A DNA stretch of 64,000 nucleotides, from assembly GCA_902727855.1 (NCBI GenBank), contig CACVAS010000057.1:1-64000 (forward strand). The letters are read 5' to 3'. A program made the translations under genes and the position numbers. The stretch's first letter is position 1. Every line of letters starts with the position of its first letter. The stretch is from an uncultured Sulfurovum sp. Its GTDB lineage: Bacteria; Campylobacterota; Campylobacteria; Campylobacterales; Sulfurovaceae. The notes under the pieces were generated by a model. That model saw nothing but the letters and a program-made list of their open reading frames with translations, was not told the origin of the DNA and ran no database searches. Below, in pieces: positions 57,116 through 64,000 of this stretch.

Positions 57116-57274
57116 ATGTGGATTCAACTTGTTTTTTCTTTTATTATGACAAGAGGTAAGGGTAAATACTCGGTTGAGAAACTGATAGATGAAGGTATAG
57201 ACTCTGCTAGTATTATGATGGCATTTATATCCATTTCAATAGGACTGTTGAATGCAGGTTCTATGAGCTATTAA
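57116..57274 (+). other. remnant or small membrane reading frame in the 56852-57333 gap
   Basis: This gap of about 480 bases holds one suggestive frame. From ATG 57116 it reads MWIQLVFSFIMTRGKGKYSVEKLIDEGIDS... and ends GLLNAGSMSY, 52 residues with two hydrophobic segments. The frame stays open upstream to about 57046 without an ATG, continuing the hydrophobic stretch (SYFYFVVWAFVA), and no Shine-Dalgarno precedes 57116. It looks like the 3' part of a small inner-membrane gene that lost its start, or a short gene with a rare start codon. The rest of the gap is AT-rich with no other feature I can support. Confidence 0.35.
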
Positions 57275-57333
57275 TAAACTGTTATCTATGTTCTATTAGT
57301 ATTCTCATGTAATAAAACATTAAGGAAATAACA

Positions 57334-57864
57334 ATGATTAAAAAAATACTTTTGGGCTTACTTGCCATACTTATAGTTGGAGGAGGCATTTTCTTCTTTA
57401 TGAATAGTGAAGATAAGTATGACCCAAGTAAATTCATGGCCAAAGTCAGTGATGGGCTAAATACGGGTTCAACTATGAGTTTTACTTTACCTGATCAATT
57501 TGATAAAGTACATACTTTAGAGGACAGTACAAAAAAACTCATCTTAGTTTTCAAAAAAGATGCAGGGCATGCAGTCAATGAATTTTTACAAAAACAAGAA
57601 GAGGGTTATTTGGAAAAAAGAAATGCTTTATTTATAGCTGACATTAGTCCTATGCCAGTTATTATACGTAATGCTTTTGCCCTTCCTGACCTAAGAAGCA
57701 GCTCTTACAAGATGTTGTTACTTTACGATGACACGATAGTGAAGCAATTTAAAGATGAAGCTAATGTAGAAAAAATAGCTATAGTTACTTTAGAAAATTC
57801 TGTTGTAAAATCAACACAGTTTATATCTACAGAAGAAGAGCTGAAAGCCGCACTACAACAATAG
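57334..57864 (+). CDS. membrane-anchored protein of unknown function, thioredoxin-like in outline
   Basis: 176 residues with an N-terminal membrane anchor (KKILLGLLAILIVGGGIFFFM) and a periplasmic domain. The domain order SFTLPDQFDKVHTLEDSTKKLILVFKKDAGHAVNEFL, then ALFIADISPMPVIIRNAFALPDLRSSSYKMLLLYDD, recalls redoxin or SCO-like folds, but the protein has no Cys, so it cannot be a thiol enzyme. AAGGAAATAACA precedes the ATG. It is alone; the downstream gap leads to the cold-shock gene. Function unknown. Confidence 0.62.
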   Translation: MIKKILLGLLAILIVGGGIFFFMNSEDKYDPSKFMAKVSDGLNTGSTMSFTLPDQFDKVHTLEDSTKKLILVFKKDAGHAVNEFLQKQEEGYLEKRNALFIADISPMPVIIRNAFALPDLRSSSYKMLLLYDDTIVKQFKDEANVEKIAIVTLENSVVKSTQFISTEEELKAALQQ

Positions 57865-58096
57865 ATAGTGCGCTAAATAATCATCTATACAACTTTTTCT
57901 TATCTAATAAAAGCAGTTGGGTAATTTTATCAAAATTATTATCTGAAATCATCTAGGTCAGTCTCTCCTAGGTGTATATATCTAAAATTTAACATTTTAC
58001 AAAAGGAATGTTTTCATTACCTCTAATCTAAGATATGTTATGGGCTAATACATAGGGTTGCTATTATTACATGATTCAGCTATAATTTATATATCA

Positions 58097-58119
58097 AAGA
58101 TGATTGAGAGTATCATCTT
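58097..58119 (+). promoter_or_regulatory. hairpin in the leader region of the cold-shock gene
   Basis: AAGATGAT / ATCATCTT, 8-bp stem with a 7-base loop, in the 370-base gap 57865-58235. Cold-shock genes usually have long structured leaders, so this may be part of one, or the terminator of the gene before. The rest of the gap is AT-rich with no other supported feature. Confidence 0.4.
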
Positions 58120-58235
58120 AGGCTAGATTTTTATTGCTTACTTACAATTTACAGTATTATCCTCCCAAAAGAACACTCCGTATTATATTTTGAACATTTC
58201 AATAATGAAATGTATAAACAACTAAAGGAATTGCA

Positions 58236-58454
58236 ATGGCAACTCAAGTAAATGGAACAGTAAAATGGTTCAACAGTGAAAAAGGTTTCGGTTTTATCGA
58301 ACAAGAAGATGGTGGCAGTGATGTATTTGTACACTATCGTCAAATCAATAGTAACGGTTATGACCGTGTTTCGCTTAATGAAGGTCAAAAAGTTACTTTT
58401 GAGATAGGTGAAGGCCAAAAAGGTCCACAGGCTGAAAACGTTACTGGTCTTTAA
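58236..58454 (+). CDS. cold-shock protein (CspA family)
   Basis: 72 residues, one OB-fold cold-shock domain. Both RNA-binding motifs are present: KGFGFI (RNP1, residues 16-21) and VFVHY (RNP2, 30-34), with the usual [13 protein letters not shown] start. It binds single-stranded RNA and DNA and melts mRNA structure at low temperature. The ATG has AAAGGAATTGCA upstream. It is followed at once by a hairpin terminator, so it is monocistronic. Confidence 0.96.
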   Translation: MATQVNGTVKWFNSEKGFGFIEQEDGGSDVFVHYRQINSNGYDRVSLNEGQKVTFEIGEGQKGPQAENVTGL

Positions 58455-58462
58455 GATTATCA

Positions 58463-58484
58463 ATGGGCAGAGAAGTCTGTCCAT
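58463..58484 (+). terminator. terminator of the cold-shock gene
   Basis: 9-bp stem ATGGGCAGA / TCTGTCCAT with one G-T pair and a GAAG loop, eight bases after the stop. Weak T tail. Confidence 0.7.
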
Positions 58485-58601
58485 AGTTTAGATGATTTTC
58501 GTTGAAAAAATATTTATGCTCAATTAAATTTATATACATTCTTTCTATTTAGAACCTTCTGTTTTTTAGAGTTATTCAATTTACACATACTTACTATATA
58601 T

Positions 58602-58678
<77 letters not shown>

Positions 58679-58700
58679 ATTAAATAAAAAAGGAGAAAAT

Positions 58701-58868
58701 ATGTCGATAAATACAATAAATATATCTAAAATGATTAAACTAAATACATTGATTAGACTGTTAAGTAACAATGAAATATATGATATTGCCTGTTCAAAAT
58801 CAGGATTATCAATAAATGATGCTAAAAAACTATTGAATCATAATAACCTCATAAAACAACAGTACTAA
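58701..58868 (+). CDS. small protein of 55 residues
   Basis: A reading frame of 55 codons with a strong ribosome-binding site, AAAAAGGAG, seven bases before the ATG. The protein is MSINTINISKMIKLNTLIRL... with helix-turn-helix-like character in its second half (NEIYDIACSKSGLSINDAKKLL). It begins 23 bases after the initiator tRNA, with no promoter gap, so it may be on the same transcript. Not recognised as a family. The base composition is strongly AT-rich. Confidence 0.55.
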   Translation: MSINTINISKMIKLNTLIRLLSNNEIYDIACSKSGLSINDAKKLLNHNNLIKQQY

Positions 58869-59012
58869 ATAAGAAATACAACTTTTTTAATCTCTATATA
58901 AATGTGGTTGAGATTTTACCACAGCATTTTCTATTTTTAATCTCTCAAAGCCTGCTATAAAGAAAGACTAAATAGAACAATATGTTTTTAGTTTTCTCAT
59001 AACTTTATTATT

Positions 59013-59657
59013 TTATATAAGTTGTGAACTATAGATAGCTGTTATTCCTAATGTATAAGCCCCAAGTAGATAGACATTTCTAGGGTTTCCTGATAGTTTG
59101 GGTGTTTTTATCTGGGAAACATTAAGTATTGCAAGTCCTACACCAGCAGCATATAAGATGATGGTAAATGTACCATGAGTCACTATACTCTCTAGCAAAA
59201 ACACAGATACTAAAATCAGACTGTTGTTATCAAGTGCCAGTCCCGTGTATTTTGTTCCTCCAGCTAAGCCGTAGGTACTAAAATAACTCAATCGTATAGC
59301 AGCCGCAGCCATCATGATAAAGGCTCCAAGTAAAAATAGTGGTTCAAAATTTCCATAACTTAAAAGAAGTATGGCAGGGGTGACACCATAACTGACTATA
59401 TCTATAAGCACATCAAGCTGCCCACCAAATTTTGCATGGGTAGCCGTTCGTCCTTTGAGTTTTCGCGCAACTAGCCCATCTGCCCAATCAAAAGCAACAG
59501 CCCAAACCATACCAATCATCGCAACAGAATAGATACCTAAAATTGAATAGTAAATTGCAAGTAATGTACAGGCTAATCCTGCGAGTGATAAAAGGTTTGG
59601 TATATCTTTTACATAAGAGAGAATAGTTGGCTGTTTCATAGTGTTAGTATCTAACAT
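59013..59657 (-). CDS. CDP-alcohol phosphatidyltransferase family protein
   Basis: 214 residues with about six membrane helices. The family motif is visible near residues 56-83 as DG-LV-AR ... G-GQL-D-VLI-D followed by IVSYGVTPA, but with 12 residues between AR and G rather than the usual 8, so a 4-residue insertion in the active-site loop is inferred. It transfers a phosphoalcohol from a CDP-alcohol to make a phospholipid head group, or uses CDP-diacylglycerol as PssA does. The next gene, a cytidylyltransferase, abuts it (its stop ends one base before this ATG), and together they suggest synthesis and use of a CDP-alcohol. Exact substrate is not shown. Confidence 0.82.
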   Translation of the reverse strand: MLDTNTMKQPTILSYVKDIPNLLSLAGLACTLLAIYYSILGIYSVAMIGMVWAVAFDWADGLVARKLKGRTATHAKFGGQLDVLIDIVSYGVTPAILLLSYGNFEPLFLLGAFIMMAAAAIRLSYFSTYGLAGGTKYTGLALDNNSLILVSVFLLESIVTHGTFTIILYAAGVGLAILNVSQIKTPKLSGNPRNVYLLGAYTLGITAIYSSQLI

Positions 59658-60101
59658 TTATATAATGGCCGTTTCAATTTTTCTACCCTTATGAAACTGA
59701 GCTATGACATCTTGTTTTATTTGAGTCGATGAAGTTCTTGGATTGTAAACGACTTGGACAATCTTTTTACCCATTGATTTTAGATACTCTTCTACCTCAA
59801 TATTGTGAGGCTTGTTGCCCCAGTCTCCGCCTATGACGAAAATGTCTACGTTGAGTTCTTTACAAGCCGTTACATATTCAAGTGCATGGTATGGACGGAC
59901 GATATCGACACAACTTAAGGCTTTTAGCATCTCTTCTCGCTGTGCTAATTCAATAACAGGAACATTTGGCTTATAAGAGTTTACAACTTTATCTGATGCA
60001 ACACCAACTGCTACAGTGTCGCCTAAAGTTTTACAATACTCCAATAGAGCCAGATGTCCGACATGTAATAAATCAAATGTACCTACGGTATATATAACCA
60101 T
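59658..60101 (-). CDS. cytidylyltransferase (TagD-like nucleotidyltransferase)
   Basis: 147 residues. The catalytic motif GTFDLLHVGH is at residues 7-16 and the second motif RTSSTQIK near residue 122, the set found in glycerol-3-phosphate, ethanolamine-phosphate and related cytidylyltransferases. It would join CTP and a phosphoalcohol, giving a CDP-alcohol and pyrophosphate. AATTGGAGAAAAA precedes the ATG. It is the first gene of a two-gene operon with the CDP-alcohol phosphatidyltransferase, so its product is probably that enzyme's substrate (inference). FAD synthase or RfaE-type adenylyltransferases share the fold and remain possible. Confidence 0.85.
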   Translation of the reverse strand: MVIYTVGTFDLLHVGHLALLEYCKTLGDTVAVGVASDKVVNSYKPNVPVIELAQREEMLKALSCVDIVRPYHALEYVTACKELNVDIFVIGGDWGNKPHNIEVEEYLKSMGKKIVQVVYNPRTSSTQIKQDVIAQFHKGRKIETAII

Positions 60102-60532
60102 TTTTTCTCCAATTTTTTAAGACTTAAAGTCTACTTTTTGTTTTGCTATGTAATGTATATTTTGCTTGTGATTATTTTTATATTACATAGTGAGTACACC
60201 TAGGGTGTAGATAGTCAGAATGAATAAAAAGTGTATCATGAAAAAAAGCCTAACAAAAATCTGTTACTGTTAATTTGAGTAGATCTAAGCTTAATATGTA
60301 GTTATAGAGTTTTTAAAGGATGATAAAAACGAAGTCAAATACAGATCAAGTACTTGAGATTACGTTCAGTATAACATAATAATAAATATCAATGATAAAT
60401 AAATAGCAACATTGATTTATGTGTATATAAACACTACAGTGGAATGATATATACAAATTTATAAGTATTTGAAAATATCCTTGTTTTTATTTAAGTCTTC
60501 TGCTATAAAATAGAACTAAGAAAGGATAGTTC
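60102..60532. other. AT-rich intergenic region
   Basis: About 430 bases between divergent genes. I see no open frame with a ribosome-binding site, no tRNA and no convincing hairpin; it should hold the promoters of the cytidylyltransferase and of the 60533 gene (CTATAAAAT near 60505 is a candidate -10). Confidence 0.5.
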
Positions 60533-60874
60533 ATGAAAAATAAACCAATGACTTTACTACTCTTCATTATTGTTCTATCAATGAATGTATCAGCTAATGT
60601 AAAAATAGACAATGCTTTGAAAAAACAATGTGATTATTTAGTGAATGGAAATGGTAATAATATTGAGGAGTATAACACATATTTACTCGGTCTTATTACT
60701 GGTATGAAATATGTAATTCCAGCTGAAGAAGCAAAACAATACGGAAAAGTCACCACAGCAGGTAAGATAAAAACAAAGGCATGTGAAAATACTTTAAATC
60801 ATATGACTTCAATTGGATTTGAGCTTGATTATTTGAGAGAAACATTAACGCTTTTTTCTACAAGATACGATTAA
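60533..60874 (+). CDS. small exported protein of unknown function
   Basis: 113 residues with a signal peptide (MKNKPMTLLLFIIVLSMNVSA). The mature part has two Cys (KKQCDYLV and KACENTLN) that could form a disulfide, and a YLLGLITGMKYVIP helix. The plan of a short helical exported protein with one disulfide is shared with Rap1a/Tai-type immunity proteins, but the similarity is slight and I do not assign it. AAAGGATAGTTC precedes the ATG. It is 39 bases upstream of the antiporter operon. Confidence 0.55.
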   Translation: MKNKPMTLLLFIIVLSMNVSANVKIDNALKKQCDYLVNGNGNNIEEYNTYLLGLITGMKYVIPAEEAKQYGKVTTAGKIKTKACENTLNHMTSIGFELDYLRETLTLFSTRYD

Positions 60875-60913
60875 GTGATTCATCAAGAAAATAACTACAA
60901 GTAAAGGAAAAAT

Positions 60914-61456
60914 ATGAAGACTACATTAAAACCTACGGGCTTTATATATGATATTTTTGTTAAAAATGTTACCCTTACCTCTTTGCTTTTTAGAATATCA
61001 TTTTTTCTATTCACTTGGTGGGTACTTACCAACGGAGATGTATCTTCTTGGTGGGTCGGTTTACCAGCTGTACTACTAAGTACAACTGTGAGTATACTAC
61101 TTTTTTCTCCAGTTGATATTACATTCCTAAGACTAGCTGCCTTCATACCGCTTTTTTTGATTTATTCTTTCAAAGGTGCCGTTGACATTGCTTTAAGGGT
61201 TTTTCACCCACGTCTACCTATTAGCCCTGAGATAGTAAAATATTCTTTAAGTTTACCTCCTGGTTTGCCACGTGTATTTATGGTGAATTTAGTTAATTTA
61301 GTACCAGGTACATTAACAGTTAAGCTCGAGGATAATGAGTTAACTATTCATATTATGGATAGTCGACTTGATTTTATAAGGGAACTCAATATATTAGAAG
61401 AACAGGTGAGTAAGATATTTGGTTCGTCTCAAAATTTTTATAAAGGAGATATGTAA
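60914..61456 (+). CDS. mnhE: Mrp/Mnh cation:proton antiporter subunit E
   Basis: 180 residues. An N-terminal pair of membrane helices (SLLFRISFFLFTWWVLTNGD) is followed by a cytosolic C-terminal domain with LPPGLPRVFMVNLVNLVPGTLTVKL, the most conserved stretch of MnhE. First gene of the operon. Subunit E is needed to assemble the multi-subunit sodium (or potassium) proton antiporter of the inner membrane. AAAGGAAAAAT precedes the ATG and the next gene starts two bases after the stop. Confidence 0.92.
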   Translation: MKTTLKPTGFIYDIFVKNVTLTSLLFRISFFLFTWWVLTNGDVSSWWVGLPAVLLSTTVSILLFSPVDITFLRLAAFIPLFLIYSFKGAVDIALRVFHPRLPISPEIVKYSLSLPPGLPRVFMVNLVNLVPGTLTVKLEDNELTIHIMDSRLDFIRELNILEEQVSKIFGSSQNFYKGDM

Positions 61457-61457
61457 A

Positions 61458-62435
61458 ATGCAACGATTTAAGAATATATTATGTGTGGTAGACCCTGAAA
61501 CTGGAAATAAAACTGCACTTGAACGTGCTTTGAGCCTCGCAGAGAAGAACAGTGCAAAACTCACAGTGATAAATGTTTTTCCAAGCACAGGCATAAATGT
61601 GAACATGTTTAAGCCAAACATACCAGAAAATATAGAAGCATCTGTCATAGAGTTTAGAAATGAACAGTTACAATCTTTTGTCAATACTTTTCCACAGAAA
61701 AATAAAATTCATACAGAGATACGTGTTGGTACACCATTTCTTGAAATAATCTATGAAGTACTCCGTAATGGATACGACTTAGTAATTAAGACACCAATAA
61801 AATTAGAATGGATGGATCGCATATTTGGTAGTGATGATATGCATCTTTTAAGAAAATGTCCGTGTCCAGTTTGGATGATACATAAAGATACACCCAACTC
61901 ATATAAAAATATTCTGGCCACAATTGATATAAATACTTCTGAGTTTGAACAAGAGATGAAAGCTAATAAATCTTTAAATGATACCATACTTAAGATGGCA
62001 GGAACTCTAGCAGTTTCTGAATTGGCAAATCTTCATATTGTGCATGCTTGGTATGTACCTGGTGAAAGTACATTGCAGGGGCCACGTGTAAGAATGAACC
62101 AAATTCAAATGCTGGAATATGCACAAAATGTAAAGCATATACATGAGAAGAAACTAGATGCTCTCATAGATAATCTTTCTAGTAAAAAGACAGGAGAATT
62201 AATGGATTTTCTTAAACCTCAAAAACACCTTATCAAGGGGTTTCCAAACAAAGTTATTCCAGAGTTTGCAAAAAAAATAGATGCGGATTTAGTTGTAATG
62301 GGAACAATTGGACGTACTGGTATACCAGGGCTAATTATCGGTAATACTGCAGAAGATATACTTAACCAGATGGATTGTTCCGTACTTGCGGTGAAACCAT
62401 CTGGATTTGTTTCACCAGTGCTACTTAAGAAGTAA
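61458..62435 (+). CDS. universal stress protein, tandem UspA domains
   Basis: About 325 residues (ATG 61458; an upstream in-frame GTG inside mnhE is rejected because AAAGGAGAT precedes 61458). Two Usp domains, of which the second has the ATP-binding loop GTIGRTGIPGLIIGNTAE near the end, as in UspE-like proteins, while the first has the divergent KTPIKLEWMDRIFGSDDMHLL. It is placed inside the antiporter operon between subunits E and F, so it may tune antiporter activity to nucleotide state, an inference from position. Confidence 0.9.
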   Translation: MQRFKNILCVVDPETGNKTALERALSLAEKNSAKLTVINVFPSTGINVNMFKPNIPENIEASVIEFRNEQLQSFVNTFPQKNKIHTEIRVGTPFLEIIYEVLRNGYDLVIKTPIKLEWMDRIFGSDDMHLLRKCPCPVWMIHKDTPNSYKNILATIDINTSEFEQEMKANKSLNDTILKMAGTLAVSELANLHIVHAWYVPGESTLQGPRVRMNQIQMLEYAQNVKHIHEKKLDALIDNLSSKKTGELMDFLKPQKHLIKGFPNKVIPEFAKKIDADLVVMGTIGRTGIPGLIIGNTAEDILNQMDCSVLAVKPSGFVSPVLLKK

Positions 62436-62441
62436 CTGAAA

Positions 62442-62720
62442 ATGCAGACTGTACTGGTTTTACTAGCAATGTTTTTGATGCTTAATCTTGTTGTCGGGAT
62501 GTGGCGTATTCTTAGGGGACCAACGACTGCTGACCTTATGCTTGCAACTCAATTGTTTGGTACAATCGCAGTAGCCATACTACTGGTGTTAGCCGAAGTG
62601 TCAAATCAGACCAATTTACTTGATGTAGCATTGATTTTTGCTCTGCTTTCTGCTGTTACTGCTGTGGCCTTCGTGCGCCGAACCGATCCAAAGGAGAGCA
62701 ATAACCATGACATTGATTGA
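62442..62720 (+). CDS. mnhF: Mrp/Mnh antiporter subunit F
   Basis: 92 residues with three membrane helices. The family stretch RILRGPTTADLMLATQLFGTIAVAILLVL is clear, followed by DVALIFALLSAVTAVAFVRR. The gene overlaps the start of the next one by 14 bases. It has a weak Shine-Dalgarno, so it may depend on coupling with the stress-protein gene six bases upstream. Confidence 0.92.
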   Translation: MQTVLVLLAMFLMLNLVVGMWRILRGPTTADLMLATQLFGTIAVAILLVLAEVSNQTNLLDVALIFALLSAVTAVAFVRRTDPKESNNHDID

Positions 62721-63003
62721 ATATATATCATTAATTTTTCTTTTAATTGGAGCGTTCTTCTTCTTAGCAGGAACTTTGGGGCTTCTTAGATTTCCTGATG
62801 TCTACACGCGTCTACACGCATTAACTAAAGCAGATAATATTGGACTGGGGTTCATCGTATTAGGACTTGCATTGCAGTCGGATTCTCTTGTTACAGTTGC
62901 CAAACTAATACTCATCTGGGTACTTGTACTTCTTTCAGGTGCGAGTGTGGCGCATTTAGTTGCTAAAAGTGCACTAGATAAAGGAATACGTTTATGGAAG
63001 TGA
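62707..63003 (+). CDS. mnhG: Mrp/Mnh antiporter subunit G
   Basis: 98 residues from ATG 62707 (GAGAGCAATAACC before it); an upstream in-frame ATG at 62638 would overlap subunit F by more than 80 bases and is not favoured. Three membrane helices with the hallmark LLRFPDVYTRLHALTKADNIG. It partners subunits E and F. Overlap with the DUF4040 gene is 10 bases. Confidence 0.92.
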   Translation: MTLIEYISLIFLLIGAFFFLAGTLGLLRFPDVYTRLHALTKADNIGLGFIVLGLALQSDSLVTVAKLILIWVLVLLSGASVAHLVAKSALDKGIRLWK

Positions 63004-63302
63004 TAATTAGTATTTTTGATGGCTTATTATGCGTCGTTTTACTATGGGTTGCATGGCAATCACTCTCAAGTACTAATTTATTTAAAGCTATTGTATTGTT
63101 TATTACTTTTGGATTGCTCTTAGCAATATCTTGGGTTCGTTTAAATGCGATTGATGTTGCCATAGCTGAAGTAGCCATAGGCGCTGGTTTGACCGGAGCA
63201 CTTCTTCTAGCAGCATTAGCGAAGTTACACAACACAACCGATACTGACAAAAATTCACCTATGTCGGACAATATCCAATATGAGCAAGGGACAAACAATT
63301 GA
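62994..63302 (+). CDS. antiporter/hydrogenase subunit with DUF4040 (MbhD-like)
   Basis: 102 residues with three membrane helices and the DUF4040 core LFKAIVLFITFGLLLAISWVRLNAIDVAIAEVAIGAGLTGALLLAAL. In standard Mrp antiporters this region is the C-terminal part of MrpA; as a free protein it is the MbhD subunit of membrane-bound hydrogenase-type complexes. Its C-terminal tail is hydrophilic. It overlaps both neighbours and so is tightly coupled. Confidence 0.88.
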   Translation: MEVIISIFDGLLCVVLLWVAWQSLSSTNLFKAIVLFITFGLLLAISWVRLNAIDVAIAEVAIGAGLTGALLLAALAKLHNTTDTDKNSPMSDNIQYEQGTNN

Positions 63303-63988
63303 TTGCTAATAAAAATACAAGTGAGGATAAGATAATTCGTTTGGTTTTAATAATATTTCTGACATTTATGGCTTCACTGGTTGGATATGCAGTATTGTCT
63401 TTACCTGAATCATCATCAAACCTTCAAGAATTGGTGGCTAAAAATATAGATATGAGTGGTGTAAGTAATCCAGTTACCGCAGTATTATTAAACTTCCGTG
63501 TTTATGATACCTTCCTTGAGATGGTAGTACTTCTTGTTGCACTCCTTGGTGTTTGGTCTATTAAAGAAGTGCCTATTAAGTCTATGAGTGATTTTGAAAA
63601 CCCTGTACTTGATACGTTAGTTGACATTTTAGTCCCTTTTTCAATATTGGTCTCCATTTATCTCCTTTGGGTAGGTGCACATGCTCCAGGAGGTGCTTTT
63701 CAAGCGGGGTCAGTCTTTGGAGCAGGATTGGTTCTATTGATGTTATCTGGACGTCAACCATTTTTGAACTTCAATGGCTTAGCACTTCATTTTGCTCTTG
63801 TTATAAGTGTAACTATGTTTATTACTATTTCAATATATAGTCTATTTGTATCCGGGGAATTATTGAAGTATCCTCTTTCTCAAGCAGGGAGTATTATCTT
63901 TATACTTGAGGGTATGGCAACAGTTTCCATTGGACTTACGTTGACTCTTCTCTTCCATGGCATTTATACAAAAGAGAAATCCAAATAA
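63299..63988 (+). CDS. mnhB: MbhE-MnhB fused antiporter subunit
   Basis: 229 residues. The first 90 (LIIFLTFMASLVGYAVLSLP... NPVTAVLLNFRVYDTFLEMVVLLVALLGV) resemble MbhE, and the rest is MnhB (PVLDTLVDILVPFSILVSIYLL, GAHAPGGAFQAG with the conserved HxPGGxFQ). The start is TTG at 63299, overlapping the previous stop, with AAGGGAC upstream. The subunit lies in the membrane between the ion-pumping subunits. Its stop overlaps the next ATG (TAATG). Confidence 0.85.
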   Translation: MIANKNTSEDKIIRLVLIIFLTFMASLVGYAVLSLPESSSNLQELVAKNIDMSGVSNPVTAVLLNFRVYDTFLEMVVLLVALLGVWSIKEVPIKSMSDFENPVLDTLVDILVPFSILVSIYLLWVGAHAPGGAFQAGSVFGAGLVLLMLSGRQPFLNFNGLALHFALVISVTMFITISIYSLFVSGELLKYPLSQAGSIIFILEGMATVSIGLTLTLLFHGIYTKEKSK

Positions 63989-64000
63989 TGAATATGTTTT
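63988..64000 (+). CDS. start of the next antiporter subunit (probably MnhC), cut by the window
   Basis: ATG at 63988 overlaps the stop of the MnhB gene; only four codons (MNMF) are inside the window. The identity as MnhC is predicted from the usual gene order alone. Confidence 0.4.

Noticed and set aside
62638-62706. Upstream ATG extension of subunit G
   Set aside because: It would overlap subunit F by more than 80 bases and adds residues not found in the family.

Overview
The window reads as a chromosomal segment of a free-living, low-GC member of the Campylobacterota (Epsilonproteobacteria), most like a Sulfurovum/Sulfurimonas-type chemolithoautotroph. The grounds are the gene order HIT - pheS - pheT - ispH - aroA - rpsA - serA, which I recall as conserved in Helicobacter pylori (opposite orientation), a monomeric NADP isocitrate dehydrogenase next to mdh, a fumarase and sucCD (TCA or reductive TCA steps), and many exported or c-type cytochrome proteins. 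Taxonomy is inferred from gene content only.

Layout. 1-102: 3' part of a 5S rRNA. 369-2963: argH, then a HupE/UreJ_2-type membrane protein and a His-rich exported protein (probable metal handling). 3017-6435: a small AT-rich defence patch: an MntA-type nucleotidyltransferase antitoxin, a frameshifted HepT-type HEPN toxin, and an 813-residue SIR2-NTPase-TPR protein. 6488-9174 (minus): selO, a DsbA-like oxidoreductase and a DJ-1/PfpI protein. 9294-20559: ABC-F ATPase, HIT protein, pheST, ispH, aroA, rpsA, serA. 20682-26189: a TolC/adaptor/RND pump whose RND permease is encoded as two separate halves. 26289: efp.

26918-41132 is a block rich in exported proteins: three related proteins that look like duplicated DUF302 folds, four tandem paralogues made of 11-residue repeats (LEA/apolipoprotein-like in periodicity), two cytochrome c'-like proteins with C-terminal CxxCH, and an adaptor protein without a pump; dnaE sits inside it. 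41296-48277 is the central-carbon cluster idh, mdh, fumC, sucC, sucD, followed by a thioesterase and the RNase P RNA gene.

50307-56843 is the most striking structure: an IS1595-family transposon with 24-bp terminal inverted repeats and an 8-bp target duplication (CTTATTTA). It carries as passengers a single-chain restriction-modification-specificity enzyme, a small coupled gene and a Cro/C-like regulator, divergent from the transposase. A separate ISAs1-family element (50324-51491, perfect 20-bp inverted repeats, 7-bp TAGCAAA duplication) has inserted inside its left terminal repeat, so the element looks trapped; the ISAs1 transposase itself has a -1 frameshift at an A8 run.

57334-60874: an exported protein of unknown function, a cold-shock protein, initiator tRNA, a 55-codon gene, a CDP-alcohol phosphatidyltransferase plus cytidylyltransferase pair, and a small exported protein. 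60914-64000: an Mrp/MBH-type antiporter operon in the order E - universal stress protein - F - G - DUF4040 - B - (C), cut by the window end.
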